A stretch of 64,000 nt of DNA from positions 16,634,257-16,698,256 of the forward strand of contig CP154956.1 of the NCBI GenBank assembly GCA_039621445.1, given 5' to 3'. This DNA is from Euglena gracilis (taxonomy: Eukaryota > Euglenida > Euglenophyceae > Euglenales). The position numbers and the translations under genes are program-made. Shown here one piece after another: positions 25,031-33,206 of this stretch. The notes under the pieces are model-generated. The model was not told where the DNA came from. It made no database searches and saw only the letters and a list, made by a program, of their open reading frames with translations. Within the stretch, counting starts at the first letter, position 1; the number at the start of each line of letters is the position of its first letter.

Positions 25031-28000
25031 CGTATGTGTATGTGTATGTGTATATATAATATATATGCCCCTCCCCTTGTGGAAGCTCAACGCTCACTGA
25101 ACATCCTGGCTGCCAGCTGGACCGGGATGGTACAGCAAAAAAAAACAAACAAATTCAGCTGGGAAGCCATTTATTAAACCAAAACTTTGAGGAAAAGCCC
25201 CCAAAGACCTCAAAAACATCACTTTGGACCAAATTTTGCCCATTCCTTTCAAAAAAAAAGCTTCGCAATAAACAAAAACCTCAGGCCCAGCCCGCTGGCC
25301 CCAACTTGACCTTGAGCCTGCCTGGGGACGGCCCAGGGACCCGGGCCAGCTTGAGAAAACCCATGTCCGGAACGCGCACTCCGCATTCTTGAACACACCG
25401 CCGAAGGCCTTCAGCAGTGGGACCAGTCCCAGGAACAGCGCCGGGTAGAAGGGCCAGAGGTACCACCGCTCCTTGTACGGCTCCGAGGCAATCGTTTTGG
25501 GGCCAGGCAGGCCACAGCAACGGTAACAGTACACACCGTTCTATCACAATCCAATTCTACAGAACCTAAAACCCCAAAGTGAGGTGCAACTGTTCTCAGG
25601 GTGTCCAGTCTGCCATGCGATAACCGCCAAGCTGATCCCTGGTCAATTCCTGGTCATCAACATCATTTTCGACACAGGGTTGTTCAGGCCCCAAGGGGGT
25701 CCCTCCTTTGCACTGTGAGGTTTCCATCACTCCCTGGGGTCCCCACAATGTCCTGCTGACCATCCAAAGGCCCGACCCAAGAGACTTCCATTGAATCCAA
25801 CCCACATCACCCTAAACTGCAGAACTTTGTGGTCGAGGCGTCAATTTCTGCCCTGTCAACAACGCATTTGCCAGCTGTTTGCCAGCCTGTGTGCTGACGT
25901 GCGGCATTTGGAATGCATGGGTCAGCGTGCCTCCATGGGCCAGGAAAGCAGCGATGGGTTAAAGACAGGGACTTTGGGACGCAGCAGAACCTCCTCCCAA
26001 AAAGAAAAGTTCCTTAATGGAAGAGAAATGGCCGTTAAAATGTCAACCAGTCCCTGGACGGGGGATTTTCCCCCTGCTCGTGGCCTCAATGTAAGTCTTC
26101 TCCGTGGCCGGACAGACCGTGCCGAAGAGATAGTCGTAGATGGGCATGAATAAACAATAGTTGGTGTGGACCTTGGAGTGGTGGAGAGAATGGAACGTGG
26201 GGGTATACCACAAATACTTCAGCGGTGCCCGCATAAAAATGGAGCCAGAGCAAGCTGGAGAGGTGGACCAAAAAAGTCCCCAGTCCTGTTTTATCACTTG
26301 GGCCATAATCCACCACTTGCTTTTAAATTTCTTTCCATTGAACTGCAGCTGGCGCAGCCAGCCATCTCCAGCAAATCCTGCCCCTTTGGTTCTTTTTAGC
26401 TAGGTTTGTTGGCTGCTCACCAGTTACTCACCATGTTTCCATATTGTCCAAATTTCGGGGGGGGGGGGAATCTGGTTTGAAGATTGATTGACTGATTTTT
26501 TTTGAAAAAAGCAACAATTTCCATTGAAACCCCAGATTATGTGACATCTTTCATCACAAAGAACCAGCATGATCTGGGCACGAGGCATGAACTCAAAATT
26601 GCAATGCCCCATTGCATTAGCAAAATCGCAGACAGGCTTCCAGGCAAGCTGACACAGAATGTTCAGGGTCAAAAACTTTTGTGAAACGCATTTCAAAAAC
26701 ACAATGATGAGAATGAATGAGAACTTTCACAAATAATTTATGCAAGGATTGCACATGGCCTCGTCAAGCATAAACAGCATCAAAGAGGCTGGGGCAGCAT
26801 GAATTAAAACAAAAATTGAGCTGGAAGCCTACTGAAGCCCAGGCCATAAATGTATAGCAATGAAAGGGAACAGGCACCAAAATACCATGGCACTGCAATG
26901 GCATTGAAGAAGAGCAGGTTATAGCACATCTGCTCCAAAAACGGGTGGACAGTGCCAGTGACCGGATCGGTGATGAAAGATGAGTGGTGGTGCGAGTGAT
27001 ATCCGGACCACAGGAATCCATAATGCAGAGCGCGGTGGAACCAATAATAAATGAACTCAATGGGTCCGATATGGGTAAGCAGCATTATCCACACTCCCAT
27101 CCAATCCATCACCATCAGAGGCTTGCTGCAGATGAGTTTTCACATGGCTGACATTTTCAAACTTTGTTGTTAAAACGACACAAGATGCGTTCTGAAAACA
27201 GGAACAGGAATATCGTGACTCCGGAGGAAAAATGCAGGCTCCACGATTGCAGGTCTGGCCGACCAGGTTGGTAGAAACCGAAAGAATTTGCATTACTCCC
27301 CCCTTTAAACCTTCAGGCCCTGCAGAAGAGGTTTTAGAACTTTTTGACAGAGTTTTTGAAATGTTTTCAAAAATTTACTTGAAAGCTTTGAAAGGTTTTG
27401 CGAAAAATTTTGACAGACTCTTGTGCAAAAAATGACACAGAAATTGAAACACTGGTGTGGCGCTTTGTTTAATTGGGCAATTTCATGAATTTTGTCAAAA
27501 AGCATCAAATAAAATGTCACTTTGTTCCTGAAACCCTGTCGAAAAGTTTCAAAAACCTGTTGAAACGTTCAGGAAATCCTGCCAAAATGTTTCCTGAACT
27601 TTGTCACTTCTTTGCGAGAATTAGTCAATCAGTTCCAAGAATAGAGGTTGCCAGCTGCAGATTTTGGAACAGGGTTAGGGTGAGAGACAGGATCAGGGTT
27701 AGGGTTAGGGTTGGGGTTGGGGTCAGGGTGGGGATGGGGCAGGAATCTTTGTTTTTCAAGGCCTCTGAAACTGGAAACCGACTTATCAGTGCTCCTTTTT
27801 AAACCGGCATTTGGGCCGCCGGGTTCACGACAGAACCGGTGTCCCCCCCCCCCACTGGTTTTGGGCCCAAACCCCCTCCCCCCCCCCAGGGGGGGTCGGC
27901 CAGGGAAAAGTGGCTTGAGTGACCCCGGCGCCGAAGGCACCGGGGAAAACTCTTTGGCCTATAATGAATGGCCTAATGTGACTGGAGAGTGGCCGGTTTC

Positions 28001-31000
28001 ATGAGTGGCCGACGCGGGGGGGGGGGGGAGTGACTGACTGGTTTCCTAAAAACGTGTTCAGCCCGCCAAATGCCTGCCCTGAAATTCGTGGTCATGAACA
28101 CGTTTTCAATGAGGGCATTTGTGGCAATGACACGTTTTCAGTGAAGGCATCCGGGTTCAGGCACGTTTTCAATGAGGGCATTTGTGTCAATGACACGTTT
28201 TCAGTGAAGGCATCCGGGTTCAGGCACGTTTTCAGTGAGGGCATCTGTGGCAACCCCCCGGAAAAGCGAAAATCGCAATCATGAAAAATCAGCGTGCGGT
28301 TGAGAGGCCGTGTGGTCCTCAACGGGTGAGGCGGTTCGGGGGGCACTCTGCAACACAAAGGACGACAACGAGAAGGCTAGTTTGCCTTGGCAGAACAGAA
28401 CAGAACAAAAACGTGTTCAGCCCGCCAAATTTGCCCAAGTTGACCACCGTGCAACGTTCCGCGTCTGAAAAGAGGTTGCCGAACGATTCCCTGAAACGAA
28501 CAAAGTTCCCGACTGCTGCTCACGTTGAGCCACACATTGTTCGATGACGCTCGCCTCATCGAAGGCTGGGTTCCAGCTCCCATCCCGTCCAGGCAACAAA
28601 GAAAGCATCCAGCTCAGGATAAGAGGCTTGCCGATGTTGACACAGTTTGGCGAACTCCAAACAGTTGGCAACAGCAGCAAGCTCTGCACCCACGGAGCCG
28701 GACTTTTTCTTTGTGTTGCCCTGTGCCAGCAAGGTGCCATGAAGGGGGTCAACCTTCGGCTTCTTGGCATCTTGCTGGTACACCGCAAGAGCAGCCAGGA
28801 ACAGTTCCGTCCTAGGGGGAGGTGGCAAAAGACCATTCACAAAGTTTGCCGTGCGTTTGGCCATATTGGCAGGGCTGCGGGAAAAAAGGAAAAAATAAAA
28901 AAAGGGGGGGGGTGACACGTTTTCAATGAGGGCATTTGTGGCAATGACACGTTTTCAGTGAAGGCATCCGGGTTCAGGCACGTTTTCAGTGAGGGCATTT
29001 GTGTCAATGACACGTTTTCAGTGAAGGCATCCGGGTTCAGGCACGTTTTCAGTGAGGGCGCCGTTTTTTGGGTCCGAATTTCACAAATTGGCGTTTTTGA
29101 CCCCTTGCGTGAATCATGACCACGAATTTCAGGGCAGGCATTTGGCGGGCTCTGAAAACGTTTTTAAACAAATTGTGGCTGAGCCCAGATTTCAGCCTGA
29201 AAACGTGTTCAGGGGCCCCCTTCGGGGGCCCCTGGCTGAACACGTTTTCAGGCTGAAATCTGGGTTCAGCCACAATTTGTGTATAGAAAACAGGTGACTG
29301 ACTGGTTTTTCAAAAAGTGGAGTAAAACCGGTAAATCGGTAAAACCCCTGATGCGATGCAGCTTCTCAATGGCCGGTGCCCAGTGGACCCCCTGGGATGC
29401 AGACGTCATTGACAAAAATACCCCTGCGGCGTAGCTCGTTGGTGGAATCGTGGGTGGAATGGTCACGGATTTTAGTGCGCTACATCGCTCCAGTTATTAC
29501 GAGTCTTTGGGTCAAAAAAATGATTTTTCGGCAGTGTGCGGGTGGGCTGGGTTACGGGGGGGGGGGTCATGGGGGGACATGGGGGATCAGCACGAGCCCA
29601 AACTGCAAAAAAGGGCCAAATTGCCTCAAATTTCCTTAAAACTTGGGTTTCCGTCAAAATTTTTGAGGTCTCAAATCCGGGACACGGGAGGGGGGGTCAC
29701 AAGGACGACACCCCCTGCAAAATCAATTTTTTTAAAAAAAATACCATGCCCCCCCCCCCCCCCCCCCCCGAGCTATTCCCATCCCCAGGACCCTTTGCGG
29801 CCCAATGGGAACAGCATGGGGGGGGAACAACTCAAGGGGGGGGGGAGCTATTCCCTCTGAACCTCAGGCAGCCCAAAAGGGTCATTTTGGCAACTTTTTT
29901 TGGATGTCCGCAAAAGGTCAATTTTAAGCACATTTGCCAAAAATCAATTTTGAAAATGTCCCAAAAACGTCGATTTTTATAGCAATTTTTTGGGAAGTTC
30001 TTTAAAAAGTGCTATGACAATGAGCTACCCCTATGGGAATAGCTCGGGGGGGGGGGTTCAAAAATGAAGCAAAATTGAATGAAATGAAAGAAACCAAAAA
30101 TGAAGCCCTTGAAACATTCTCTTCATCTTTTTCCCCAAACTTCGCTTGTAGCCCGAGTTATGGCCATTTTCCGTCTGATTTCGGATGGTCTATTTTGTAC
30201 CATTCTTGGGGTCAAAAGGCTTTCGTTTCCAGCCTTGGCAATGTGGATGCTCTTTTGAAAGTTTTCAAGGTTATTGTCATGGGGTTCAATGCATTTTGCC
30301 AAATTCAGTGAGGAAAAAAACACCAAATGATTATTGGTCTGGCCCGACCATCCACACAGACCAAATATGGGGCCACATCAAATGTGCGCCTGTGATCCTG
30401 TTTGGACTCAAATGATTACCAATGAGCCTCAAGCAGAGGAGTTTCTTGGGTTCCCCCCAAAAGGTCACCCAGTCTGACCTCTGGTGAATTTTTGGGTTGG
30501 GGGGGGGTCAAAGCATAAAGCCTGTTGGAAAATCCCGAAATCCAGCCAGGTAGCGGTGCAACAAGGAAGTCCCCAGGGCCTGAGTGATGATGTACTCGTC
30601 CCAATTCCGCTCTCGGTCCAGCTGCTCAAATTCAATCCCTTTTCGCTGAATTCTTGTCTTCTGGGAAATTCGATCGAACCGTGCAGCAAACTGCCAGAGG
30701 AACATTTGCAGGTAACGTAGTGCCACGATGGTAAGGAACAGGGAGTTTTCTGCTTCTGTTTTCATAGGCCAACTGGATGACCAAGTCTCCCGTCCCTTAC
30801 AAAGGCAAAGGCCTTCTGCAAATGAAATGCCTGGTCTCCCAAGCTTTTGTTGTGGGATTTGCAACGGGTGGAACGTGGAGAAGCAGTGTGCACCATTTTG
30901 TGTGCAGCATGAGAAACAACTTTAATTTTCCCCTTCAAAAGGCCACCCATCCGACCCGGGGGGGGGTGTAGGGCACATGGCCAAAATCTGGGCACTCGGC

Positions 31001-32494
31001 CAAGGCACTTCTGGCGCCAGAAGCCCAGAAAAGGCCATTCCTGGGCATTTTTGGGCCCATGGCCAGGCGGTCCTTGTTCGCTGCACGACCTCCACTTCGG
31101 ATTTTTCTAAGTCGGTTATTATGGGTTATTTTAAGGGGTAGGGCAAGGCGCTAAAGGCCATGTTGCACTACATGGCCATGTTGCGCAACATAGCCATGTA
31201 GCTCAACATGGCCATTAGCGCCTGACCCTACTCCTTCAAATAACCCTAAAAATTCCGACTTTGAAAAATTCCGAAGTGGAGGTCGTGCAGCGAACAAGTA
31301 CCGGCCAGGCAGGCACCGAGCCCCCCCCCCCCCCGGGGGGGGGGGCAGTGCCTGCTGGTTCTGTTTCGCTATCCGACCGTCACTGAACTTTTTCTCAGTC
31401 GGTTATTGAATGAGCAGGGTTAGGGTTTGGGTTAGGGTTAGGGGTAAGGGTTAGGTTTGGTTGGGTTCGGGTTAAGGTTAGGGTTAGGGTTAGGTGGCGG
31501 TTGGATGGCGAAATAGCACCTGCCTGCCTGCCCAGGCACTCCAGGCACTCCAAGGTCCCCCCCCCCTCCAGATTGGTCAATTTCCAGGGAGGTGCAGGAA
31601 TCTGGCACTTTCGGCATCTCCCCCAAGTGCCCCAGCCCAACGCCCCCAGAGGCGGAGGGCAGAGTTGTCCAGGAAGGCTGGAACCGCATGGCAGTTCACA
31701 AAGAAAATTTTGACAAAAAATCTACGAGCCCAATTCCATTTTCCCATCAGAAAGAAAATCCCCGAAGTTCGTGTTTTAATTGTGTAATACTTTGTTGCGC
31801 CTCCTGGCATATTAGGAATGTGATACAGATGTACAACCAGAGCTTACTTACAATTGGGAACAAAAAAAACACCTGTGTTGTTCTTTTCAAACAAAAAAAT
31901 GCACTGGTTGGGATTTAACCCCCCAATCCTGGTGGGGGGGGTTGAAGCCCCCTGTACAGGTAGCTGCCAGCTTACCGGTAATGGACGCATGTCAGCAGCC
32001 TCTGCTGGACCTTGTCTCTCAAGCGCTGATGTTGGTACATCGAAATCCCACCGAATTGGCCTTTTTTTTTAAAAAAAAACACCTTCTTTTGAAGAAAAAA
32101 AACATTTGTTTGCATTTTTGTGTTTTTTTTTGAAAGAAACTCATTTCTTTCTCATAAAAAAAACGTGCTTTCAAAAACAACATTTTTTTTAAAAGGGATG
32201 ACCATCCCCAAACACAAAACACCACTGGGGGGTTCAGCCCGGTGGGGTCCAGTGGGTGGGGGGATGCCGAAGAAGACCATTTTTGAGCCAAAGAAGCTGG
32301 AGGTGTTATGAAGCACCCCAGATCTGTCTGCAATTAAAATCCCTGGAAAGCATGTGATTGTCAAATCGACCCTGGGTTGGGTCTGACCATCCGCTCACCA
32401 CGTGGTGCATAGCCAAGGGGAGGAGGAGGAGGTACTTGAACTCCCCTGCACCTTCCCAAGGGAAATGATAGAGCAAACCAGGCTTCGTTGCCAT
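16602..32494 (-). CDS. CER1-like aldehyde decarbonylase fused to cytochrome b5 (18 exons)
   Basis: Predicted spliced product of about 740 residues, starting MATKPG as in plant CER1. An integral-membrane di-iron domain carries HRALH (145-149), HSHHH (158-162), MGHCNFE (219-225) and HSLHH (246-250), the histidine ligands that CER1 keeps. A WAX2-type C-terminal domain follows (about 400-640), with SVPPGTPEV, TWLVG, HALEGW and WEAAQRYGF. Residues about 655-735 form a cytochrome b5 domain with HPGG (His about 686) and NHSRAA (His about 712) as the two haem ligands. The family converts very-long-chain aldehydes to alkanes in the ER, using b5 as electron donor (known for plants). All 18 exons join in frame. 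Intron 1 is GT-AG, intron 11 is intermediate, and most others follow the CAG/CTG nonconventional pattern. Uncertain points are junctions 7, 10, 14 and 16. An alternative is two genes (CER1, then a b5-tailed desaturase), but no desaturase histidine boxes lie between them. Confidence 0.87.
16695..17350 (-). other. Intron 17, CAGGGTCT/AGACCCTG ends
   Basis: Nonconventional pattern: GCC, CAG at one end; CTG plus CTCGC at the other. The first eight bases from CAG and the last eight to CTG are perfectly complementary. No target duplication survives. A short relative of the GAGGAGG fold-back array lies inside (about 16975-17055). Confidence 0.7.
17351..17536 (-). CDS. Cytochrome b5 domain, first part (exon 17)
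   Basis: Encodes PTMTKEQVEQAARDGQPLVV then WVHDVGEFLEGHPGGEVIL and GRDATTAFNGARY. HPGG supplies the first haem ligand, and the style resembles the b5 tail of fungal-type delta-9 desaturases. Third positions are almost all G or C, unlike exons 2-5. The intron before it ends CTGTGGGC and the one after begins GCCCAG. Confidence 0.88.
18095..18118 (-). CDS. Decarbonylase exon 16 (linker to b5)
   Basis: Begins after CTGTGGAT and encodes GFRLTDAV, so the junction reads WEAAQRYGF, as in HGFQP of CER1. It may end at 18095 (before GCACAG) or 18086 (before CTGCAG). Both keep phase 0 into the b5 exon. Confidence 0.7.
18119..19199 (-). other. Intron 15, long complementary ends
   Basis: From CAG the left end reads CAGGGTAGGCTG. 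The right end read inwards is CAGGGTAGACTG, 11 of 12 matching. The junction was confirmed by homology (RY|GF). It contains G-run foldbacks and a run of CAT/CCT triplets near 18430-18475. Confidence 0.7.
19200..19280 (-). CDS. Decarbonylase exon 15
   Basis: Encodes TIGMPCSEVGEVDLDAVEVA then WEAAQRY, equal to the SDLDKVWEACLSH segment near the CER1 C-terminus. Its 5' border needs CTG plus four bases rather than five. Confidence 0.8.
19496..19618 (-). CDS. Decarbonylase exon 14
   Basis: Encodes NIGCLAVDPARVQGLGNCTA and FHACHVGTIVHALEG, containing the family's HALEGW motif. The frame stays open far past the exon, but that extension does not resemble CER1. The predicted end is before TGGCAG. Confidence 0.85.
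19619..19743 (-). mobile_element. Intron 13: TIR element with perfect 8-bp TSD
   Basis: A 125-base intron. Reading the minus strand, ACCTCAAC precedes CAGGCTGT, and ACAGCCTG is followed by ACCTCAAC. The element (CAG to CTG) is thus flanked by a perfect 8-bp direct repeat. The intron takes three bases of the left copy and five of the right copy, so splicing restores one ACCTCAAC and the frame. The terminal inverted repeat extends to about 13 of 14 bases. Confidence 0.85.
19744..19818 (-). CDS. Decarbonylase exon 13
   Basis: Encodes APKGAKLLYFCFPPPQFIRT then DVTYL (TKGTLFIPFSQFP in CER1). The upstream intron ends CTGGCCAC. The last codons, TACCTC, form part of an 8-bp duplication flanking intron 13. 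Confidence 0.88.
20584..21178. mobile_element. TA-flanked TIR element inside intron 12
   Basis: Left end CCTCCCACCCCCCTGTCC followed by AACGACC; the right end read inwards is CCTCCCCCCCCCTTGTCC then AACGACC. TA flanks both sides (20582-20583, 21179-21180). The centre (20735-21105) is a degenerate tandem array of TTTTTGGCCA-like units. It belongs to the same GTCCAACGACC family as the element at 9604. Confidence 0.7.
21870..21985 (-). CDS. Decarbonylase exon 12
   Basis: Encodes ASRLIRCTSVADGKACATW then LVGKWISTKDQHY (SNKVWLVGEGTTREEQ in CER1). It begins after CTGCAG, an AG acceptor in phase, and ends before AGACAGG. The residue spacing to exon 13 is the same as in CER1. Confidence 0.88.
22390..22730. 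repeat. Inverted-repeat element in intron 11
   Basis: Ends with CCCCCCCAAGCCCAATGAAC and its inverse GTTCATTGGGCTTGGGGGG (about 22398-22421 and 22706-22725). Internal GTGACAATCTGGACGG copies lie in both halves. No target duplication found. Confidence 0.5.
23084..23157 (-). CDS. Decarbonylase exon 11
   Basis: Encodes ILALKGIRVLMVTSSEERFQ, matching the ALCQRGVQVSTL stretch. The 5' border is the least certain of the gene because the CTG motif is missing; the phase was set by the reading frame. The 3' border has both GT at +1 and CAG at +4. Confidence 0.75.
23158..23215 (-). other. Intron 10, 58-base hairpin intron
   Basis: The ends read CAGGCGGGCCCCTGTTC and GAACAGGGCCCCGCC, so almost the whole short intron can fold. 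The expected CTG is replaced by CAC, so the exact 3' border is uncertain. Both neighbours show clear CER1 homology, so an intron is required. Confidence 0.7.
23216..23260 (-). CDS. Decarbonylase exon 10
   Basis: A 45-base exon encoding VLLVGCTSKVGCAVA, the start of a nucleotide-fold-like stretch (TGNLTKVA in CER1). It lies between the TIR-type intron 9 and the 58-base hairpin intron 10. Confidence 0.85.
23261..23441 (-). mobile_element. Intron 9: TIR element with perfect 8-bp TSD
   Basis: A 181-base intron. On the minus strand CCCGAGGT precedes CAGGGCTGAACGGG, and CCCATACAGCCCTG is followed by CCCGAGGT. This gives a perfect 8-bp duplication and inverted ends matching at 8 of 8 terminal and about 12 of 14 positions. 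Removal of three plus five flanking bases regenerates one copy and the codons of PPGTPEVLLVG. No GT-AG pair gives an in-frame join here. CAGGGCTGA is also the terminus of the elements at 43992 and 49331. Confidence 0.88.
23442..23614 (-). CDS. Decarbonylase exon 9
   Basis: Encodes DARGLQVIGLGAFNKAEWLN then HLRVRVVHGNTLTAA and HSVPPGTPE, equivalent to the KVLSLG and INSVPKAT stretches of CER1. The junction with exon 8 gives KQADARGLQVIGLG, aligning without gaps to the family. Confidence 0.9.
24639..24766 (-). CDS. Decarbonylase exon 8
   Basis: Encodes YVVLEQWGIPRFAYQYL, corresponding to the SWVIPRYNLQYL motif, then a helix ending VEDAVKQA. The donor side is GAGCAG after CAAGCC. GC content at third positions is markedly higher than in exons 2-5. 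Confidence 0.88.
24990..25075. repeat. TA/TG dinucleotide microsatellite
   Basis: Alternating TA, then a long TG run, then TATG units, inside intron 7. Purely simple sequence. Confidence 0.9.
25324..25498 (-). CDS. Decarbonylase exon 7
   Basis: Encodes EPYKERWYLWPFYPALFLGL, the WPF membrane segment that precedes the WAX2-type domain. The upstream intron ends CTGGCCCC. The downstream border is uncertain: AGGCAGG in phase 1 with CTGGTTCC at the other end works, but a GT-AG pair (TGG|GTTTTC with AACAG|AAC) also keeps frame. Confidence 0.75.
25854..25935 (-). CDS. Decarbonylase exon 6
   Basis: Found from the splice rule: the upstream intron ends CTGGCCCA and the next begins GGGCAG. It encodes GGTLTHAFQMPHVST, matching in position the LTHLTTPES stretch of CER1. 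Homology is modest, but the phases on both sides fit. Confidence 0.7.
26080..26240 (-). CDS. Decarbonylase exon 5 (histidine box 3)
   Basis: Encodes APLKYLWYTPTFHSLHHSK and TNYCLFMPIYDYLFGT, the third histidine box and a hallmark of the CER1 family. It ends at GAGGCCAC before GAGCAGG. Confidence 0.9.
26580..26623 (-). CDS. Decarbonylase exon 4 (MGHCNFE microexon)
   Basis: A 44-base exon encoding ANAMGHCNFEFMPR, the conserved MGHCNFE segment. The upstream intron ends CTGCGATT and the downstream one starts GCCCAG. Both junctions stay in frame. Confidence 0.85.
26827..27123 (-). CDS. Decarbonylase exon 3 (histidine boxes 1 and 2)
   Basis: Contains HIGPIEFIYYWFHRALHYG and YHSHHHSSFITDP, the first two di-iron boxes, then the HPFLEQ segment. 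The preceding intron ends CTG plus five bases (CAGCA). The exon end precedes TTC then CAG. The residue count from HPF to MGHC (44) nearly equals the 43 I count for Arabidopsis CER1. Confidence 0.9.
27664..27740 (+). repeat. Interstitial telomere-like tract
   Basis: Degenerate GGGTTAGGGTTAGGG units mixed with GGGTTGGGGTTGGGG inside intron 2. TTAGGG is the telomere repeat type of many protists including euglenids. Here it is internal and degenerate, so it is not a chromosome end. Confidence 0.75.
28417..28864 (-). pseudogene. PHD-element ORF fragment, copy A
   Basis: Begins MAKRTANFVNGLLPPPPRTE and continues through ANCLEFAKLCQHRQASYPEL and AFFVAWTGWELEPS. It then shifts frame to EASVIEQCVAQREQQSG and ends without the zinc finger. 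The N-terminal layout (KR.AN, P.PP, FLA.L, then a Trp-rich VAWTGW) parallels the recombinase-like ORF at 44337-45236. Homologous copies: 39207 and 40403. Confidence 0.7.
29170..29292. repeat. GCTGAACACGTTTTCAGGC palindrome, copy 1
   Basis: A near-perfect hairpin with a GGGGGCCCC-type centre and arms CTGAAATCTGGGTTCAGCC and relatives, abutting element copy A. The same hairpin abuts the related ends near 37570-37695 and 38785-38910. Confidence 0.75.
30528..30749 (-). CDS. Decarbonylase exon 2
   Basis: Starts after GAAGCAG (AG acceptor) in matching phase. Carries RKGIEFEQLDRERNWDEYI, equivalent to the RETNWDD region of CER1, and hydrophobic segments. It ends just before CAACAGG, that is three bases then CAG, and reading on would reach a stop within about 20 bases. 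Confidence 0.88.
31069..31302. mobile_element. Hairpin MITE with 8-bp TSD in intron 1
   Basis: A 234-bp palindrome-like element with ends GGTCCTTGTTCGCTGCACG and the inverse ending AGCGAACAAGTACC. It is flanked by a perfect GGCCAGGC duplication (31061-31068, 31303-31310). The centre repeats CATGTTGCRC-type words. No coding capacity. Confidence 0.8.
31408..31497 (+). repeat. Interstitial telomere-like tract
   Basis: About 90 bases of GGGTTAGGG-type units with variants (GGGTTTGGG, GGTAAGG). Same type as at 27664 and the short TAACCCTAACCC near 11810. Confidence 0.8.
32371..32494 (-). CDS. Decarbonylase exon 1 (start)
   Basis: Encodes residues 1-41, beginning MATKPGLLYHFPWEG, close to the N-terminus of plant CER1. 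The ATG at 32494-32492 is the first in frame. The exon ends in phase 1 at CAGG followed by GTCGAT, a conventional donor. Confidence 0.88.
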
Positions 32495-32541
32495 TGGGAC
32501 GTCCTTATGGTGGGGGGAAGAAGGGGGTAATAATGACCTGA
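32495..32541 (-). promoter_or_regulatory. Candidate 5' UTR and spliced-leader acceptor
   Basis: On the minus strand, CTCCCTTTTCAG ends at 32538, 43 bases before the ATG, with no earlier in-frame ATG after it. Euglenid mRNAs commonly receive a spliced leader at such an AG. This is inference from position and the pyrimidine tract only. Confidence 0.4.
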
Positions 32542-33206
32542 AAAGGGAGAATGACTGACAATGGAAATCCTCCAGAAAAAAAGGGTCCTTAAGTCCAGTG
32601 GCATCCACCCCGACCAAGTCACAAGATGGGGAAGCCAGAGGACCACACCTAACACCACAAAATGAATACATCAAATGTTGTTGCAATTAAAGGGAGGAAA
32701 CGGCAGTTAAAACTGAAAAGCCAGGTCCCGCAGCTGGCTACAGCAGAAAAGTGCGCCGAAAAGGGAACTGGGCACCGAGAAAGTGTCACAACAGTGCGAC
32801 AGCTGAAAATTAATTCGGCACCCACCCCGCCTCTGCCAGCCTGTGGGCTGTATTGATGGACAGCCAATTTTGAGTGTGTGCAATCAGGGGGGGGGGGGCA
32901 GAACACAGAGATTTGTTGTGGGTTTTCAATAATCAGGCTTTAGTTCGGCCTTTCTTTTTCATTTCAGGGGTTTTGTGAATTCACGGCGAGCACAGCTTCA
33001 CCCCCGTGCCCTGGGTGAGGGAATTGTTTTTCCTCGAGACGCCAGGTCCACAGGTGGAGGGTGGCTATACCGAGGGTGCGTTACAAGGTCGTGCGGAGGT
33101 TAGAAGGTTGCGGGGGAGAGAAGGTGAATGAAAAATGGGAAAAGGGAAAATGAGAATAGCTCATCATCAATACAGTAAGTCCCATCGTTTTCCGGGCTTG
33201 GTGTGA
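32542..33206. other. Interval upstream of the decarbonylase gene
   Basis: Divergent spacer between the gene start (minus) and a plus-strand retrotransposon fragment. No recognisable promoter motif. Contains a G run near 32887. Confidence 0.4.

Larger units (their letters stand above)
28045..29293 (-). mobile_element. GAAAACGTG-array element, copy A, in intron 2
   Basis: The element lies between direct copies of GTGACTGACTGGTTT (28030-28044 and 29294-29308). The inner ends are inverted repeats about 50 bp long containing CCCGCCAAATGCCTGCCCTG and GAATTCGAGG-like variants of ATTCGTGGTCATGA (28050-28098 and 29110-29165). Inside each end are tandem units of about 30 bases carrying ACACGTTTTCA and AGGGCATTTGTGG. 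The core holds a broken ORF, described separately. It resembles an autonomous-derived element that has decayed. Confidence 0.65.

Noticed and set aside
27664-27740. Chromosome end
   Set aside because: TTAGGG-type units are degenerate and internal, inside an intron.
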